A stretch of DNA of 64,000 bases from assembly GCF_000149955.1 (NCBI RefSeq), contig NC_030989.1, positions 4,963,188-5,027,187 of the forward strand. The letters run 5' to 3'. The position numbers and the translations under genes are program-made. Positions 1-13,329 of the stretch are shown here, one piece after another (position 1 is the stretch's first letter; the number at the start of each line of letters is the position of its first letter). This DNA comes from Fusarium oxysporum f. sp. lycopersici 4287. Lineage: Eukaryota; Ascomycota; Sordariomycetes; Hypocreales; Nectriaceae. Under the pieces are notes generated by a model. That model was not told the DNA's origin. It saw only the letters and a program-made list of their open reading frames with translations, and ran no database searches.

Positions 1-894
1 AAATTGGGTATCTCCAGGGGGACGAATCTGAACTCGGTCGCAGTATGAGAGGGGAGTGTTGAGATCAACTGTCAAAACCAGGTCAGCTCTTGCATCAGCC
101 CAAGTTGTATTAGAGTGTGCTTACTCTTTTGATCAGCGTCAGCAGTATAGAACTGGTTCATCCACGTCTGCGTAGCAAGCATGTTGGGGTGCGATCGTGC
201 CTTGACCTGAGATGGACTCCAGTAGGACTCATAAACAACCTAACAAATAGAGATTAGAATCAGTTTTAAAAAAATATTAGTAATTCTTGGAGACCAACCT
301 TTTTATCTGAGTCCGCAGGGAAGCCCTTGAAAGCATGTCTCGAGAAGTAGCCACGGACGTCTTCAAGAAGCGCTTCAGTAGAGTCCTTGGGCATGACGCC
401 CCTGATAACAGCGACACCAGTCCTTCGAACAGCCTCAATGCTCGAGGAGGGTACAGTGTTGGCCTGGATATCGGAGAATTGGACCTGAGGAATGATCTAT
501 TGTTTTATGTTCTATTAGCACCGAAACTTGTCTTGGAGACAGAGAGGTAATTAGTTCTTTAACTTACAGCTTCCCGTTTTGTAGCAACCTCTTCGGTTCG
601 GATCTTGAGAACTTCAACTAGATCATCCCACGACTTTTGGATCTGCTCCTCAAACCCAGTAGTAAGATGTCGCTTGAGGTCTCGGTATCTCTCGGGGAGC
701 GGTTCGGCCTTTCGACCAGAAAAAGATGTGAAGACAGACGAAATATCTCCCTCCTTCTTGTTCTTCCGAGTGGGAGGCACGGCTTCTGTTGCCATACGTC
801 GTTTGTTGGCGATGGTTCCCGCGCATTTGCCAGCCTGGAATGCCGGGCATTTAAGGCACTTTGCGGCCACGGGTCTGGTTGAGAGGATGCTCAT
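1..894 (-). CDS. DUF1479 (Gig2-like) family protein, 5' part only
   Basis: Reading leftward from the ATG at 894, four exons are visible: 568-894, 299-484, 125-239 and 1-68. The GT-AG introns are 485-567, 240-298 and 69-124, and all phases join. The first 109 residues are basic, with a short Cys cluster (CLKCPAFQAGKC). Residues from about 110 match the start of the DUF1479 domain: a VRRTGVAVIRGV stretch, then YWSPSQVKARSHPN, then LSYCDRVQIRPPGD just before the window edge. DUF1479 proteins have a double-stranded beta-helix fold related to 2-oxoglutarate/Fe(II) oxygenases, and some fungal members are induced by N-acetylglucosamine. The biochemical role is not settled. The metal-binding residues would lie beyond the left edge, so activity cannot be judged. 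No stop or frameshift is seen in this part. Confidence 0.85.
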
Positions 895-2272
895 GGTCGT
901 CTCAGTTGTCTGTGAGATGTGTATTGAGATGATGATATCTTATTCAAAGTTGGCGAGTCTTGGGCTCTTATAATCCCAACCTCTCTTCGGACTGGATAAT
1001 ATGTGGTAGTGGAGTATACTACTCTTGACGTAGCCATTGAATGATTCAGTGCATCTTTCCTTCTGTTTCCGAATAAAATATGGAAGCTTTGTCTAGGTGG
1101 AGCCTTAAAATCCCACGATTAGAACATAAACCAGACCGAAGTTGATCAAGTGATATGGGGAAGCTCCGGGGTAGGCACTAGCGGAGCTACTCACTTAGGT
1201 AGCGCCGCTAGGCAGATACCAAATCTAGAAGGGCCGCACCGTGGCGGAGATGACTTCAACAGACAATAAGTAGCTCAGATTGTCGTTAAGTAGGCAGCTG
1301 GTGCTAATATGTACTAATCTAGATACGGCCCGAAAGGAAAAAGGTCTGTATCAGCCATTAAGAGGAGGAGAAATCTGCTGAAAGGCAAATGCAGCTGATG
1401 CGCCTTAGCAAAGCCTATGTAGCTATGTGATATGGACGATGTTGTTGCCATGTTAGTCCACATTGTAGGTATTGGTATAACCTAGATGGAAAATGCTGTA
1501 GTGACACACAAATAGACACAGGCCAATAGCTCTCACCTCCGTCATTCACGAGGTTTCGAGTCGCTCCCATCCCCTCGTTTACGTCATCCATCTCTACCCA
1601 TCTGCAAGCTGCTGCAACAGTAGGAACAAGGCAATGACCACTGTAACACATATACCTTGTGAACTTCTTTCGACGTGCGGGGCCCCGCGATAACGCTTGC
1701 CATGTAATGCCGATCCCGCGTCTCTGCGTCAGAAGCTGGCAAGTCCATGAGAGAAAGTACTTGCCACCGGTCATTGGATATTATGGAATTGGGGTCAAGA
1801 GATTAGCTTCATCTTTTGCTTGGTTAGTAAATCCATACAGTACGCGCAACAAAGCAGTTGGCCGGCGTGTCGATGGCTGGCGGAATGTCCGAGTCTGGAA
1901 CAGAGAATCTCGTCGCTAATACGGTGTTTTCTTATAGACATCCTCCCTTATGTTAACCCAGGACCAAACGAGCCGGGTCAGTGTGCCACAACTTGCGAGA
2001 CTTCTGGGCTGAGTTGCGGATAGACTTAATCCGGACTAGCATGAAGCCAGGATCTTAGCCAGACTCTTTATTATTATGAAAGTGTGCAGATGGACCCCAA
2101 CACAGAAAATTGACGTCACATACAATCGGACTTGTCTGTTGAATTGAGTTTCCAGGGTAGAAGAATTTGGAAGATCCGATTCCTACTCCCGATGAACACC
2201 TAGATTGCGCCACGAGTCTGCCACTAGATGTCCATTTGCTTGTCGCGACTGACCAGATGTCAGAGATGTCTT
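895..2272. other. intergenic region, no gene recognised
   Basis: This stretch has normal base composition and holds the promoter of the DUF1479 gene on its left side. Open frames on both strands are short, lack recognisable motifs and overlap one another. I see no RNA gene or repeat here. Confidence 0.5.
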
Positions 2273-2456
2273 GAGCAACAAAACCCAGGTTTTACATGGC
2301 TGTCTTAGCGTAAACACCAGCGCCAATAAGAATAAATGGTCTCAGAAGATTTGCTCTCATGACGTGAACCATTTAGCACAGCACGAATCACGTCCTTCTC
2401 TCCAGTATGATTATTCTTAATCTGCACTATTATGGCAGAAGGCTTTTACTCGGTAG
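2273..2456 (-). pseudogene. decayed 3' end of a sugar-transporter gene
   Basis: This segment aligns colinearly with 16534-16716, the 3' end of the sugar-transporter gene further right. Shared blocks include GGTCTCAGAAG, TTGCTCTCATG and GTCCTTCTCTCCAG, with many C-to-T and G-to-A differences and a few other changes between them. It covers the last part of the coding region and the start of the 3' flank. Similarity stops where the AT-rich block begins (about 2460). It is best read as the remnant of a duplicated transporter gene, either this one or a close paralogue, that was mutated by RIP and truncated. Confidence 0.7.
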
Positions 2457-4358
2457 ATTATGCTTTTAACGTAATCATTGGCAATAATGCGCATTTACTA
2501 TAAACTTAGAATAAATTAGTTTCCCTGTTTAAAATCCTAATATTATTATACTTAAGAATTTATATAAAATTAATTTCTTAATTTAATATAATATAACATA
2601 TTTAATAAGTAAGTATAATAGATAAGTAGGTATACTACTTTTTATTACCTATATAATAAAATTAATATAAAAAACATTATAACCTTTTAGATTAATTAAA
2701 ATTACTTATTATACTTTTCCCTATTAACCTTAATTACTACCTAATAGGTCCTTCTATTATGCCTAGTCTTACTATAAAGACTATAATATAAAACCCTTAG
2801 TCCCTTTAACCTTCCCAAGGACTACATCTTAATAACTTAGTTACTACCTATATATTAATACTTATCTAATTAATTACTTATAATACCTCCTTTTATAGTT
2901 CCAAGCTCCTTTCTTTTTATAATTTTATTTTTTTTTCCCTTTAGTACTGCCCTTATTATCTATTCTCTTATTAAAGTTATTAAACCTTATCTTTTAGTAA
3001 GGCTATCTTATAGATAAGGGATATTATTTCCTCCCTTAAAATACCCTAATAGCTTAGATAAATTAACTCTAGGGAGCTGCTTTTATAAATTAATAATCTA
3101 TTTTTATAGGTATTTAAAATATAATTTAGCTTTTAGTATTATCTTTAGGGTCCTTAAAGCCTAGGAGATTAAAGGTGCTATAACCTCTATAAGAGGCATT
3201 AAGGTTTATAACTATATATTAAGCTTTAAGATAATATTTTCTAGGTTAAGAGGAATAAGCCTGGCTTCTCTAAAACCTCCTTAGATATTACTTTTTATAA
3301 TAATAGCTTAATAGGTAATATAAAAGATAGGAAAGAACTTAGTCTTAAAAATATAATTTATAAAGTATTTAATTAAATACTTTATTTCTTACTTATAAGC
3401 CTTTTTTAGTAGTTTAAAGTAGTTAATATTAAGAGGCTAAAGTAAATAAGAGATATACGTAAGTATATAAAGTATAATAATCTTTTTTTTCTTATAATAT
3501 CTTATAAATTTAGTTAAGTAATAGCTTTTATAATTATTAAGAATTAAGAAATAATAAGATTTAATTAATTAATTTTTTATTAGTTAATTAAAATACCTAA
3601 GCTAGTTAAGACTTAGTTAATTATTAATTTATTTATTTTTACTTAATATAATAATCTAATTACTAAGTAGGTTATATTCTTAATACTAATTAGTAAGATA
3701 ATATTAGCCTAAATTAATAATAAATAATAGAATTAATTAACCTTTTATATTAATTATGTAAATTATAATAATTTATTTATAATTTCTAAATTAGATTTTT
3801 TTTAATATTTTTTGCCTTTTTAAGCTTATAATAACTATCCTAGGCTTAATTATCCCTATTATAAAGCTAGTCTTATTAAAGTTCTAAATACTATTTAATT
3901 AAATATTATATTTTATAATTATATTCTTTATAAGGTAAAACTAGCCTTATATAATAGTTAAGTCTTTATATTTAGCTCTTTAATAGTTATATCTTTAAAA
4001 TTAATATATTATATGCTTTAGTTATTACTAAATAAAGTTATAAACCTAGTATATATTAATAAGTAATATACTGCAGTTAGTAAGTAAGAAATTAGCTATT
4101 CTTTTTATAAAATTATATTATAAGGGAAATCCTTATAAATCTAAATTAAAGATAAATTAAACTATTATCTACTCTTTAATATTAAATAGATTTTATAATT
4201 TTATAGTAATATTATATATTAAAAGAATGCCTTATTACTATTATAAGAGCTTTATTTAATAGATATTATAGGTTAATACTATGTATTAGATTAATAGCTT
4301 TAGGTTATTTTAAAGAGCTTAAAGTATAAGGAGGATTCTAGCTTTAATTAAGGACTAA

Positions 4359-4768
4359 TGTTATAACCCTAGCGGTTACGTCACGTGTACCCCATAAAAA
4401 CCCCATATAAAGCGTTAGCCATAGAAGATCCACCTAACTTACATTAACTAACCAATGCTCTCATTATATTAGAATGACGGATATTAGAACAATACGCGCC
4501 AGGAATGCTACACGCCAGAAACGATTTGACCTAAGACTTATCGTTCCTTATATAATTACTTTAGTATATAAAATACATTTATTAGCACTTTTATAGAACT
4601 TAGCTTACTAGCTATTAATAAAGCATCTTTATATTAATAAGCCTAATATATATTACTTAATTATTAAGAGATATAATACTTTACATTACTTAGTATTATG
4701 CCCTATATTATCTGCAAATATAAACCTAGTATAGACTAGTTTACCTGTTTAGAAACTAAACTGTTATA
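4359..4768 (+). repeat. 5' LTR of the Ty3/gypsy element
   Basis: It begins TGTTATAACCC and ends GTTATA, consistent with a TG...CA LTR whose final CA was mutated to TA. It aligns end to end with 11910-12318. It sits directly after the duplication ACTAA. Confidence 0.88.
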
Positions 4769-5847
4769 TATTAATAGCTCTTATTTAGACTATACTGTAT
4801 AACGCTAAGTAATACCTATGTAATAGTACCTGCTACTCTAAACCGGCCTTTAACTGCAGGACGTGGCTAGCATGTTACTCCCCCTGAGGAACTGCAACCC
4901 CTTGCAGAAGAACTGCAAGAGGTCCTAATAGAAACAGATAAGGAGGAAAAGGAAATACAGAGTCCTTCTATCTATTTAAACTCCTATAAGGATAAAGTTA
5001 AGAAACTTAAGAAAAGACTTTATAACCTAGGAAAATAGTATAATACCCTCTTAGATAACGCTAAGAATAACGCCAAGATTGCATAGAATAGGATTAAGGC
5101 CTTAGAGAAAAAGGTGGCTGATCTCGCCGAGATAGCAGATTTGCTTAAAAGAATAGCCGAGAACAGTCAGAAGCTATATAAGGAATATATTAAGTATACT
5201 GCAGCTCTTGCTGCTACCGGAAAAGACCCTAGAGAGATCCTTAGACCCTATTAGCCTGATTTATTTAATAGTAATGCCAATAAGTTATAAGGATTCCTTA
5301 CTAGCCTCTAGAGCTATTAGATATACTACCTAATTTAGTTTATTACTAAAGAATTATAAGTCTAATATAGAATAGGATTCCTTAAGGATAAGGCGCTATA
5401 AATAATAGAACTTATTATCTATAACTATATTAATAACCTACCTAATAAACAGAAGTAAATAACTAAATATATCTATAAGAAATATAAATATTTTAAATCT
5501 AAACTTAGAAATGCCTTTAGAATTATAAATAAGAAATAAATAGCAGAAATAAAAATCCGGCAACTTAAACAAAGAGGATTAGCTATAGACTACCTAGCCG
5601 AATACTACTACCAGGCAGCCAAGCTAAACTAGGGCAAAGAGGCCTATATGGCATAAGTATACTTAGGACTTAAGTCTAAGGTTAAAGATGCTATAGTAAA
5701 TATCAGCCCTAAGCCTAAGGATCTAAATAAACTTACTAGTATTACTATAGAGATCGACAACTAGCAGTATAAACGATGCAAGGAAAAATAAGCTAAGAAA
5801 CACAGAGGATTATATAATCCCCGGTAGAATACTAAATAGCAAAATGC

Positions 5848-5947
5848 NNNNNNNNNNNNNNNNNNNNNNNNNNNNNNNNNNNNNNNNNNNNNNNNNNNNN
5901 NNNNNNNNNNNNNNNNNNNNNNNNNNNNNNNNNNNNNNNNNNNNNNN
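5848..5947. other. assembly gap (100 N)
   Basis: Exactly 100 Ns, the usual placeholder for a gap of unknown size, inside the gag region of the retrotransposon. Confidence 0.99.
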
Positions 5948-8662
5948 GAGATATATTAATACCTAATATAGAACTAAGCCTAGACCTATAGTTCTCGGGG
6001 CTATATAGCAAAGTAATAACAGAGGACCCCGTGATATATCTAAGGTTAAGTGTTATAATTACAACTAGTTTAGATATATTGCTAATAAATGCCTAGAACT
6101 TAAGAAACCTAGAGACCCTAACCGAGGTAAGTAGATACTAGGAGTAACTAATAAATAGGACCCTTAGATAGCTATAAAAACCTAAACCTTAGGTATAATA
6201 TAAAGCGCCTATAATATAGTATAAGGCATTATACTGCAAGGAAGCATTAGGCCCTAAGTAGGATAGCGCCTATACCTTAATAGCATAATTAGCCTGCCAT
6301 AAGATAACTTCCTAACCGAAGAAGATGCAAAAGCAGGGAATACTCTATAAATTCCTATGCTGCATAAAGAAAAATTAAATATATACTGCAGGGAAGCATA
6401 AAAAAACCTAGCCTATAGGGATAAAGAACGCAGAAAATACTAAGAAACCAGTAAAAAGAGAAGAGAAGAAGCTAAGGCGGAAATAGCGCCTACCGAGATA
6501 CTAGGCATAATAAGAGAATAAAAACTCTCTAAATAAAAAACCAAGGAATACCTCGAAGGACTATAAGGGAAAAGAGTTACCCCTAATAAGGATAAGTAAC
6601 CTAAAGTACTTTAATAAATCGATAATATCCTAGTTAGAGTTACCCTATAAGATACCAAATAGGCATTCTAGAAGGAATAAGAAGCAGGAGCAAAGATTTG
6701 CACCTACTACTACTAACGGTCCTGTTATATAGGATATAGAGGAGGGATAGCATAAGAAACTATATAATACCTCTGCAAATAAAATAAATGCCTAGAATAA
6801 AAATGGCAATAACCCTATAAATAACTATTTAATAAAATAGGCAGCCAGATATAGACCTTGCCTAAGGATAGGTGCATTTAGGGAGCTAGAGAATATAGTA
6901 AGACTAATAAGCTTATACTCCTAAATATTTGCGCCTACTATATAGATAATACTATAAACCTATATTATAAGGAACTAAAGTTTAATACTAAGGATAATAT
7001 AAGAATACTCCTAATGCATATAAAACATAAGGAACTATCCTAGCTCTTATATAAATATTATTAGTGTTAAATATACTGATAAGATAAAGAAGATAATAAC
7101 TGTTTTCCTATAATAATCCCTAGTATGCCAAATAATAGACCCTATTAAAAAGAAGAAATAGAAGGATATTTAGTATACCTATAGTATAAAAATCTCAGAG
7201 TAATAGAATTATAATTCTATATGCCTTACTACTGCAAAATATAGAAAAATAAGAACCTCTGCTAAGGAATTAAATAGATAACTTAGGGAATTATAGAAGT
7301 CAAAAAGGAATTCGAAACCCTAGCCCTGGAAGAAATCTAAAAGGGAAGAATTAAACTTATTAATCTAGGGAAATATAATTATAAGAGAAAAGAAGAATAT
7401 ATAAAGGAAGCCTATAAATGGCTAGAAGAATATCTCTAAAGCAAGGAAGATATAAAGTAAGAATAAACCTTTAAATCTATTAACCTTAGCAAAGGATTTA
7501 ATTAAGTTTTAATTAATAATACTAGCTTAGAAGATATAATGCCAGATAATAAACTTAAAGCTATAAATAAATTTTTTAGAAAACCTTATAATATTAGAGG
7601 AAAGCCTATAGATAAATAAAAAAGAGCATGGCAATAATGGTGTAAATATAAGCTAGAACTTATAAAGGAATAATAAGAATTAAGCAAGGTAGATTACATC
7701 GAAGGATATATAGATCTAGAGAAATATTACTAACTATACCTCGAAAATATCGGAATATTATATAATAGATAAATAATAGAATCCGAAAGATATAAAGTAT
7801 ATCTAAAGATCCCAGAAGAGCAGTATAAAGAATTAGAAATATACTTCTAATAATAATTATTTAATAATGAATTTATTAATAACTGCACTAACGGTGAGGA
7901 ATGTATAAATAGTAACTATAAGCAGACTTATAAGGATGCCTTAGGAAAAGAAGTATCCTTCTTATAATAACAGAGCTATAGGAAAGTAATAGATAAGGAT
8001 AGATAAGACCTATACTTATAAGCGCTCTAGGAGCCATATAAGATAATAAACCTAATTGCCTAGTGCTATAAGCTTAGATTAAGGGAAGATAGCTAAATAT
8101 ATAGATTAACTGCAGAGTAAAGAAGAACTTTATTAATCTAAGAATAGTTATAAGGTTAGGACTACTATAGAAAAAGAAGTAACTATTATATCGGCTTATA
8201 AATGCAAAAGGATAGTACTTTAATTATAATAATAGTATTATAGATTAAGAGATTAATTACCTTAAGGTCTGTATTAGAGGAAAGAATTAAGGAATTAGCT
8301 TTAATATTATACCTTTAGGAGAGAATATAGATATTCTACTTAGTATAAACTGGCTTAGATAATAAAACCTGCATATTAACTAGAGGACTGGCTAGGTTAC
8401 CTTTCCTAGTGACCCTAATAGTAATAGTAAAACGATTATAATAAGTAAGAAGAGATCTTAATTTATAACTAAAGGAGAAAGTATAAACTAGCATAAAGCA
8501 AAGATTCTACTACCTCTAAAAGGAGTATAATATAAGTATAAGAAAGGCCAGAGAAATAAAATAGAGATCCTAGGTATTCTCTAATAATAAGATCTATAAA
8601 AGGATAGACTACTAATACATAAGCCAGGACTAACTAAAGAACATTCCAAAAGAATATTAGAT

Positions 8663-9329
8663 NNNNNNNNNNNNNNNNNNNNNNNNNNNNNNNNNNNNNN
8701 NNNNNNNNNNNNNNNNNNNNNNNNNNNNNNNNNNNNNNNNNNNNNNNNNNNNNNNNNNNNNNNNNNNNNNNNNNNNNNNNNNNNNNNNNNNNNNNNNNNN
8801 NNNNNNNNNNNNNNNNNNNNNNNNNNNNNNNNNNNNNNNNNNNNNNNNNNNNNNNNNNNNNNNNNNNNNNNNNNNNNNNNNNNNNNNNNNNNNNNNNNNN
8901 NNNNNNNNNNNNNNNNNNNNNNNNNNNNNNNNNNNNNNNNNNNNNNNNNNNNNNNNNNNNNNNNNNNNNNNNNNNNNNNNNNNNNNNNNNNNNNNNNNNN
9001 NNNNNNNNNNNNNNNNNNNNNNNNNNNNNNNNNNNNNNNNNNNNNNNNNNNNNNNNNNNNNNNNNNNNNNNNNNNNNNNNNNNNNNNNNNNNNNNNNNNN
9101 NNNNNNNNNNNNNNNNNNNNNNNNNNNNNNNNNNNNNNNNNNNNNNNNNNNNNNNNNNNNNNNNNNNNNNNNNNNNNNNNNNNNNNNNNNNNNNNNNNNN
9201 NNNNNNNNNNNNNNNNNNNNNNNNNNNNNNNNNNNNNNNNNNNNNNNNNNNNNNNNNNNNNNNNNNNNNNNNNNNNNNNNNNNNNNNNNNNNNNNNNNNN
9301 NNNNNNNNNNNNNNNNNNNNNNNNNNNNN
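8663..9329. other. assembly gap (667 N)
   Basis: The Ns fall inside pol of the retrotransposon, where much of the reverse transcriptase should lie. Confidence 0.99.
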
Positions 9330-11909
9330 AGTACTAGCAATATTTAATCTAAATAAAGAAATTAAACTAGAAATATGATTTATTAGATTTTATATTAGGA
9401 GGATAAATTAGTTAGTAAGATAATATAGGGAAATTATACCTTATTGCCTTCTATTTATATAAGCTATATAGAGTAGAACTTAACTACCTAATCTATAATA
9501 AAGAATTCTTAGTAATTATTAACTATTTTAAGGAGTTTAAATATTACTTAATAGGAAGTAAATATTAGGTTAAAGTCTATACTAACTACTAGAATATTTT
9601 ATACTTTGCTATAATATATAAACTTAATTAATAATAATTATATTATATAGAATATCTATATAAGTTTAATTTTATAATTATTTACTATAAAGGATCTAAA
9701 AATAGAAGAGTAGATGCAATTAGCTAATAACTAGATTATAATACTAGTACTACTAAAGTAAAAGAATAAGTGCTAGAAAAGAATAATAAGAGAGAATATT
9801 AATTTACTTAGTAGATGCAAATACTAGGATAGATATAAGTAGTAGCTATAAAAGAAATCCTAGGAGATCTATAGGAGTTTATCTAGGAATTCTATGCATA
9901 CCTGCTATATAGATACCAAGGAGTTACTAAAACCCTAAAATAGATAATATAATAAGGATATTAAACTATATAAAAGGTAGTAGAGGAGGTTATTAGAAAA
10001 TGCAATATTTATACTAAAATAAAAACATAATAATATAAACCTTATAGAGAATTATAACTAATTAAAGTTATAGAATAACTATAGAGTTTAATTATAATAG
10101 ACTTTATAACTAAATTACTATTATCTAAAGACCCCTTAACTAGAATCTTCTATAATAGTATTATAGTTATTATAGATAGACTTATGAAGTTCTTAATTTA
10201 CTTACCCTATAGAGAGGCAATAGATATAGAAGTCATGGCCTATATCTTCTATGATAGGGTAGTAAGAGAACGAGGATTACCTAAGGAGATCCTATTAGAT
10301 AGAGGACTAATATTTATATCTAAATTTTGGTAATTACTTATAGCACTTATAGGAGTTAAATACTGGCTTATAACGGCTTTTAGACTGTAAGCAGATGGCT
10401 AAATAGAGCAAATAAACTAAGTACTAAAATAATACCTTCGGTATTATATTAATTATAAATAAGATAACTAGGTTAAGAAACTACTAAACGCCTAGTTAGC
10501 CTATAATACTGCCTATAATAAAAGTATAAAACTTATGCTGTTTAATATAAACGCTAGATTTACACTAAATGCATACTATAATGCCTAAGAACCTAAGAAT
10601 ATAAACCCTGCAGCTATTATTATAAGCAATAAGCTAAAGGAAATATATAATAAACTTAAGATAGAACTAGAATTTATTAGAAAAAGGATATAGAGATACT
10701 ATAACCCTAAAAGGTTAAAGGGACTAACCTTTAAGGAGGGGGATATAATCTACTTATCTATAAAAAACATTAAAACAGATTAACTAAGTTATAAACTAGA
10801 TTATAAGTACTTAGGACTAGTTAAAATTAAACGAAAGACAGGAGAGGATTAATATAAACTAGATCTACCCCTAAATATTAGATATTACCTAATTTATTAT
10901 ATCTTAATACTAGAATTAGCTGCTAATATAATATACATTAAAACTGGCAATAAACTACGGCAAATTACAGGACTAGAAGTCTATAAGGCAGAAGTAATTA
11001 GGGAAATAAGAAAGGTTAATAAAAAGATAAAGTACCTTATTAAATAGAAAAACTACCTAGAAAGCGAAAATATATAAGAACTATCTAAATACCTTGCTAA
11101 CGCTTAATAACTCCTAAAGAATTTCTACTAGAATTAAATAAAGGTAAAGCATTAAGAAAATTATCCCCTAAACCAAGAGCAGACTAGTTAATATTATTCA
11201 GGATATAGTTAACCTAGAGGTCCTTAACTAATGCATATTCATAAGCATCTAATATTAATAATAAGTTATCTTATTGCTTTACCTCCTGTAAACCCCGATA
11301 AGTAGCTTCGGAATGCTTCTTTCTTACTCTACTCTTAATTTTACAGATATATAATAAACAGCTGGCAGCGGCAGCTAGATAAGACTGCAGGGCAGCTATT
11401 TCCTTATAAAGCCTAAGTAAATCCTTACTTGCTTTATCCTTATTATTTTCTAACTTCTTTTCTTGCTTTATTAAAGTTATAACTTAAGAAAGTCAGTACT
11501 CTAGGAAATAGATAATAAGGCTGCAAGGAATAACTTATAAGAAGAGGCAACCTGCATACTATTATAGGATTTTTTACTCTAGATATACTTATTATAACAA
11601 CTAGAATCTGCAAATATTATATACTGCTTACTCCTATGAAAATAATAAGTATAAGGCATTTCGGCTTTATCTCTAAAGTTGCAGATAGAATTAGCTAGTG
11701 CAGTAATCTTATGCTCCTTATAAATTTGCTTAAGTTCTTTATTGACTTTGCGAGATTAATAAGATTTGCAAGAATACTATTTAGAAATACGGGTTAGATA
11801 TTACGCAATATAATAGTAAAAGGGTAAAGTTAGAACTAACTAAAAGAAGGGATTTTAGCAGCCAGGATAACAGGTCTTAAGGGCAAGACCTAATAGAGGG
11901 GAGAGATTA

Positions 11910-12318
11910 TATTATAACCCTAGCAGTTATATTATATATACCCTATAAAAACCCTATGCAAAGGTTAGCCATAGAAGATCCACCTAACTTATATTAACTA
12001 ACTAATGCTCTTATTATATTAGAATAACAGATATTAGAATAATGCATGCCAGGAATGCTATGCGCTAGGAACAATTTAACCTAAGACTTATTATTCCTTA
12101 TATAATCACTTTAGTATATAGAATATATTTATTAGCACTTTCATAGAACTTAGCTTACTAGCTATCAATAAAGCATCTTTATATTAATAAGCCTAATATG
12201 TATTACTTAATTATTAAGAGACGTGACACTTTGTATTGCTTAGTATTATGCCCTATGTTATCTGCAAATATAAACCTAGTATGGACTAGTTTACCTGTTT
12301 GGAAACTAAACCGTTATA
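11910..12318 (+). repeat. 3' LTR of the Ty3/gypsy element
   Basis: This is the direct repeat of 4359-4768. It is followed by the duplication ACTAA at 12319-12323 and preceded by a polypurine tract. Differences between the two LTRs are almost all C/T or G/A, so they reflect RIP rather than insertion age. Confidence 0.88.
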
Positions 12319-12423
12319 ACTAAGATATATTAAATAGTTAGGTATTAGTTAATTAAATAGTTAGATATAAGGTTAAGGGATTTTTGGCATACCTGCTTAT
12401 TTATTATACCTGCTTATTAAATA

Positions 12424-13180
12424 TATTATGCTTATTATATATATTATATATAATTAGAAGATTATATAATACTTACTTTATAAGTATAATATTCTTAAAA
12501 AATAAACTTCTTAATATTTAATTATTTATATTTATTTTATTTTATAATAAATTATTATATATTATAGCTTTTTAAGCTTTTTTAATAGCTTAAATCCTTA
12601 GAAATAACTTTTTTCTTATATTTTTAATTTTTAATTTTTAAATTCTTAAAGTTAATACTTTATCTCTTAGAAATAGAAATAAAAAAGAATTTAAATAATA
12701 TAAGAATAAGTAATATCTTAGGTTTAATAAATACCTTAATTACTTTAATAGTTAATAGTATAGTTAATAGTAATGGCCTTAACTAGCTTAACTTTATCTA
12801 GGCTACTAGCTATTCCTATAATAGTTATACCTAGGCCCTTAAGGATCTATACTATTAGGATCCCTACTCTTCGGCATTATTAAGTAATATTAAAAGGATT
12901 TAAAGTTTAAGTCTTTAAGACAATATCTCTTGCGTACTAGAGTAGCTAGCCTCGAGGAGGAAGTTAGGCGCTTAAGTAGAGGTAGAAAGAGAAAGGTAAT
13001 ATCAAATCTAAATAGGAAGATTATAATACTAGCCGAAGCTCTAGTAGCTTATAATACTATTTCTTAGCCAAGCTAAGTAAGTATAAATACTGAGGCATTT
13101 AAGGATGTTATATAGGTGGGAGGAGTTGAGGGGAATAAGAGCACTAATTCGGACGCAGAAGAGTTACCTGTTGCATGAAC
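12424..13180 (+). repeat. AT-rich block with a possible pogo-type transposase C-terminal tail
   Basis: 12424-12890 is AT-rich and stop-filled. From about 12925 the plus strand opens into a frame reading LRTRVASLEEEVRRL and then a basic RGRKRKV run. That resembles the short coiled coil and basic tail at the C-terminus of many fungal pogo/DDE_1 transposases. It ends at a stop near 13178. No terminal repeats could be assigned. The family call is an inference. Confidence 0.4.
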
Positions 13181-13329
13181 TCGCGCCGGTTATGTAGTTA
13201 AGAGACTAGGAGAATACCAGACTTTGGTCAATATCCATCTGAAACTTACTGATAAATTCGGTTTTACTATTTTTATTGAACTTTCCTAATTGACTTAAAG
13301 GTGGTAATTTGGACGGGGAAATTCTTCTT

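Larger units (their letters stand above)
4359..12318 (+). mobile_element. full-length, RIP-degraded Ty3/gypsy LTR retrotransposon
   Basis: Two directly repeated ends of about 410 bp bound an internal region of about 7.1 kb, and the host duplication ACTAA is present at 4354-4358 and 12319-12323. Decayed gag includes a recognisable CCHC zinc-knuckle relic at 6051-6092, with Cys and His codons turned into Tyr codons. Pol order is Ty3/gypsy-like. The end of RNase H is near 9650-9740. Integrase follows from about 9880, with its catalytic-core relics near 10085 and 10290-10340 and the Glu motif region near 10390-10430. A post-integrase GDIIYLS-like segment lies near 10740. A polypurine run (AGAGGGGAGAGA, about 11895) precedes the right LTR. 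All frames carry many stops from C-to-T/G-to-A changes, so the element is dead. Two N gaps interrupt it. Confidence 0.9.
2601..12421 (-). mobile_element. RIP-degraded pogo/Fot1-type DNA transposon (copy A), split by a retrotransposon
   Basis: The left end (from 2601, TTTAATAAGTAAGTATAAT) is an inverted copy of the right end (12375-12421, ending CCTGCTTATTAAA). The ends are flanked by TA at 2599-2600 and 12422-12423, the duplication expected for Tc1/mariner-pogo elements. Without the nested retrotransposon (4359-12318 plus its duplication) the element is about 1.86 kb. The body 2640-4350 aligns with copy B (35836-37808), whose minus strand still reads as a DDE_1-type transposase. Here the copy is so AT-rich that every frame is full of stops. 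It is inactive. Confidence 0.8.

Noticed and set aside
1415..1774. 119-codon minus frame in the DUF1479 upstream region
   Set aside because: No domain, signal peptide or codon pattern supports it.
2500..4350. AT-rich tract considered as a centromere or telomere-near region
   Set aside because: It aligns with pogo copy B and has terminal repeats, so it is a decayed transposon. No telomere repeats are present.
8657..9340. 227-codon open frame on the minus strand
   Set aside because: It consists almost entirely of N; it only reflects an assembly gap.
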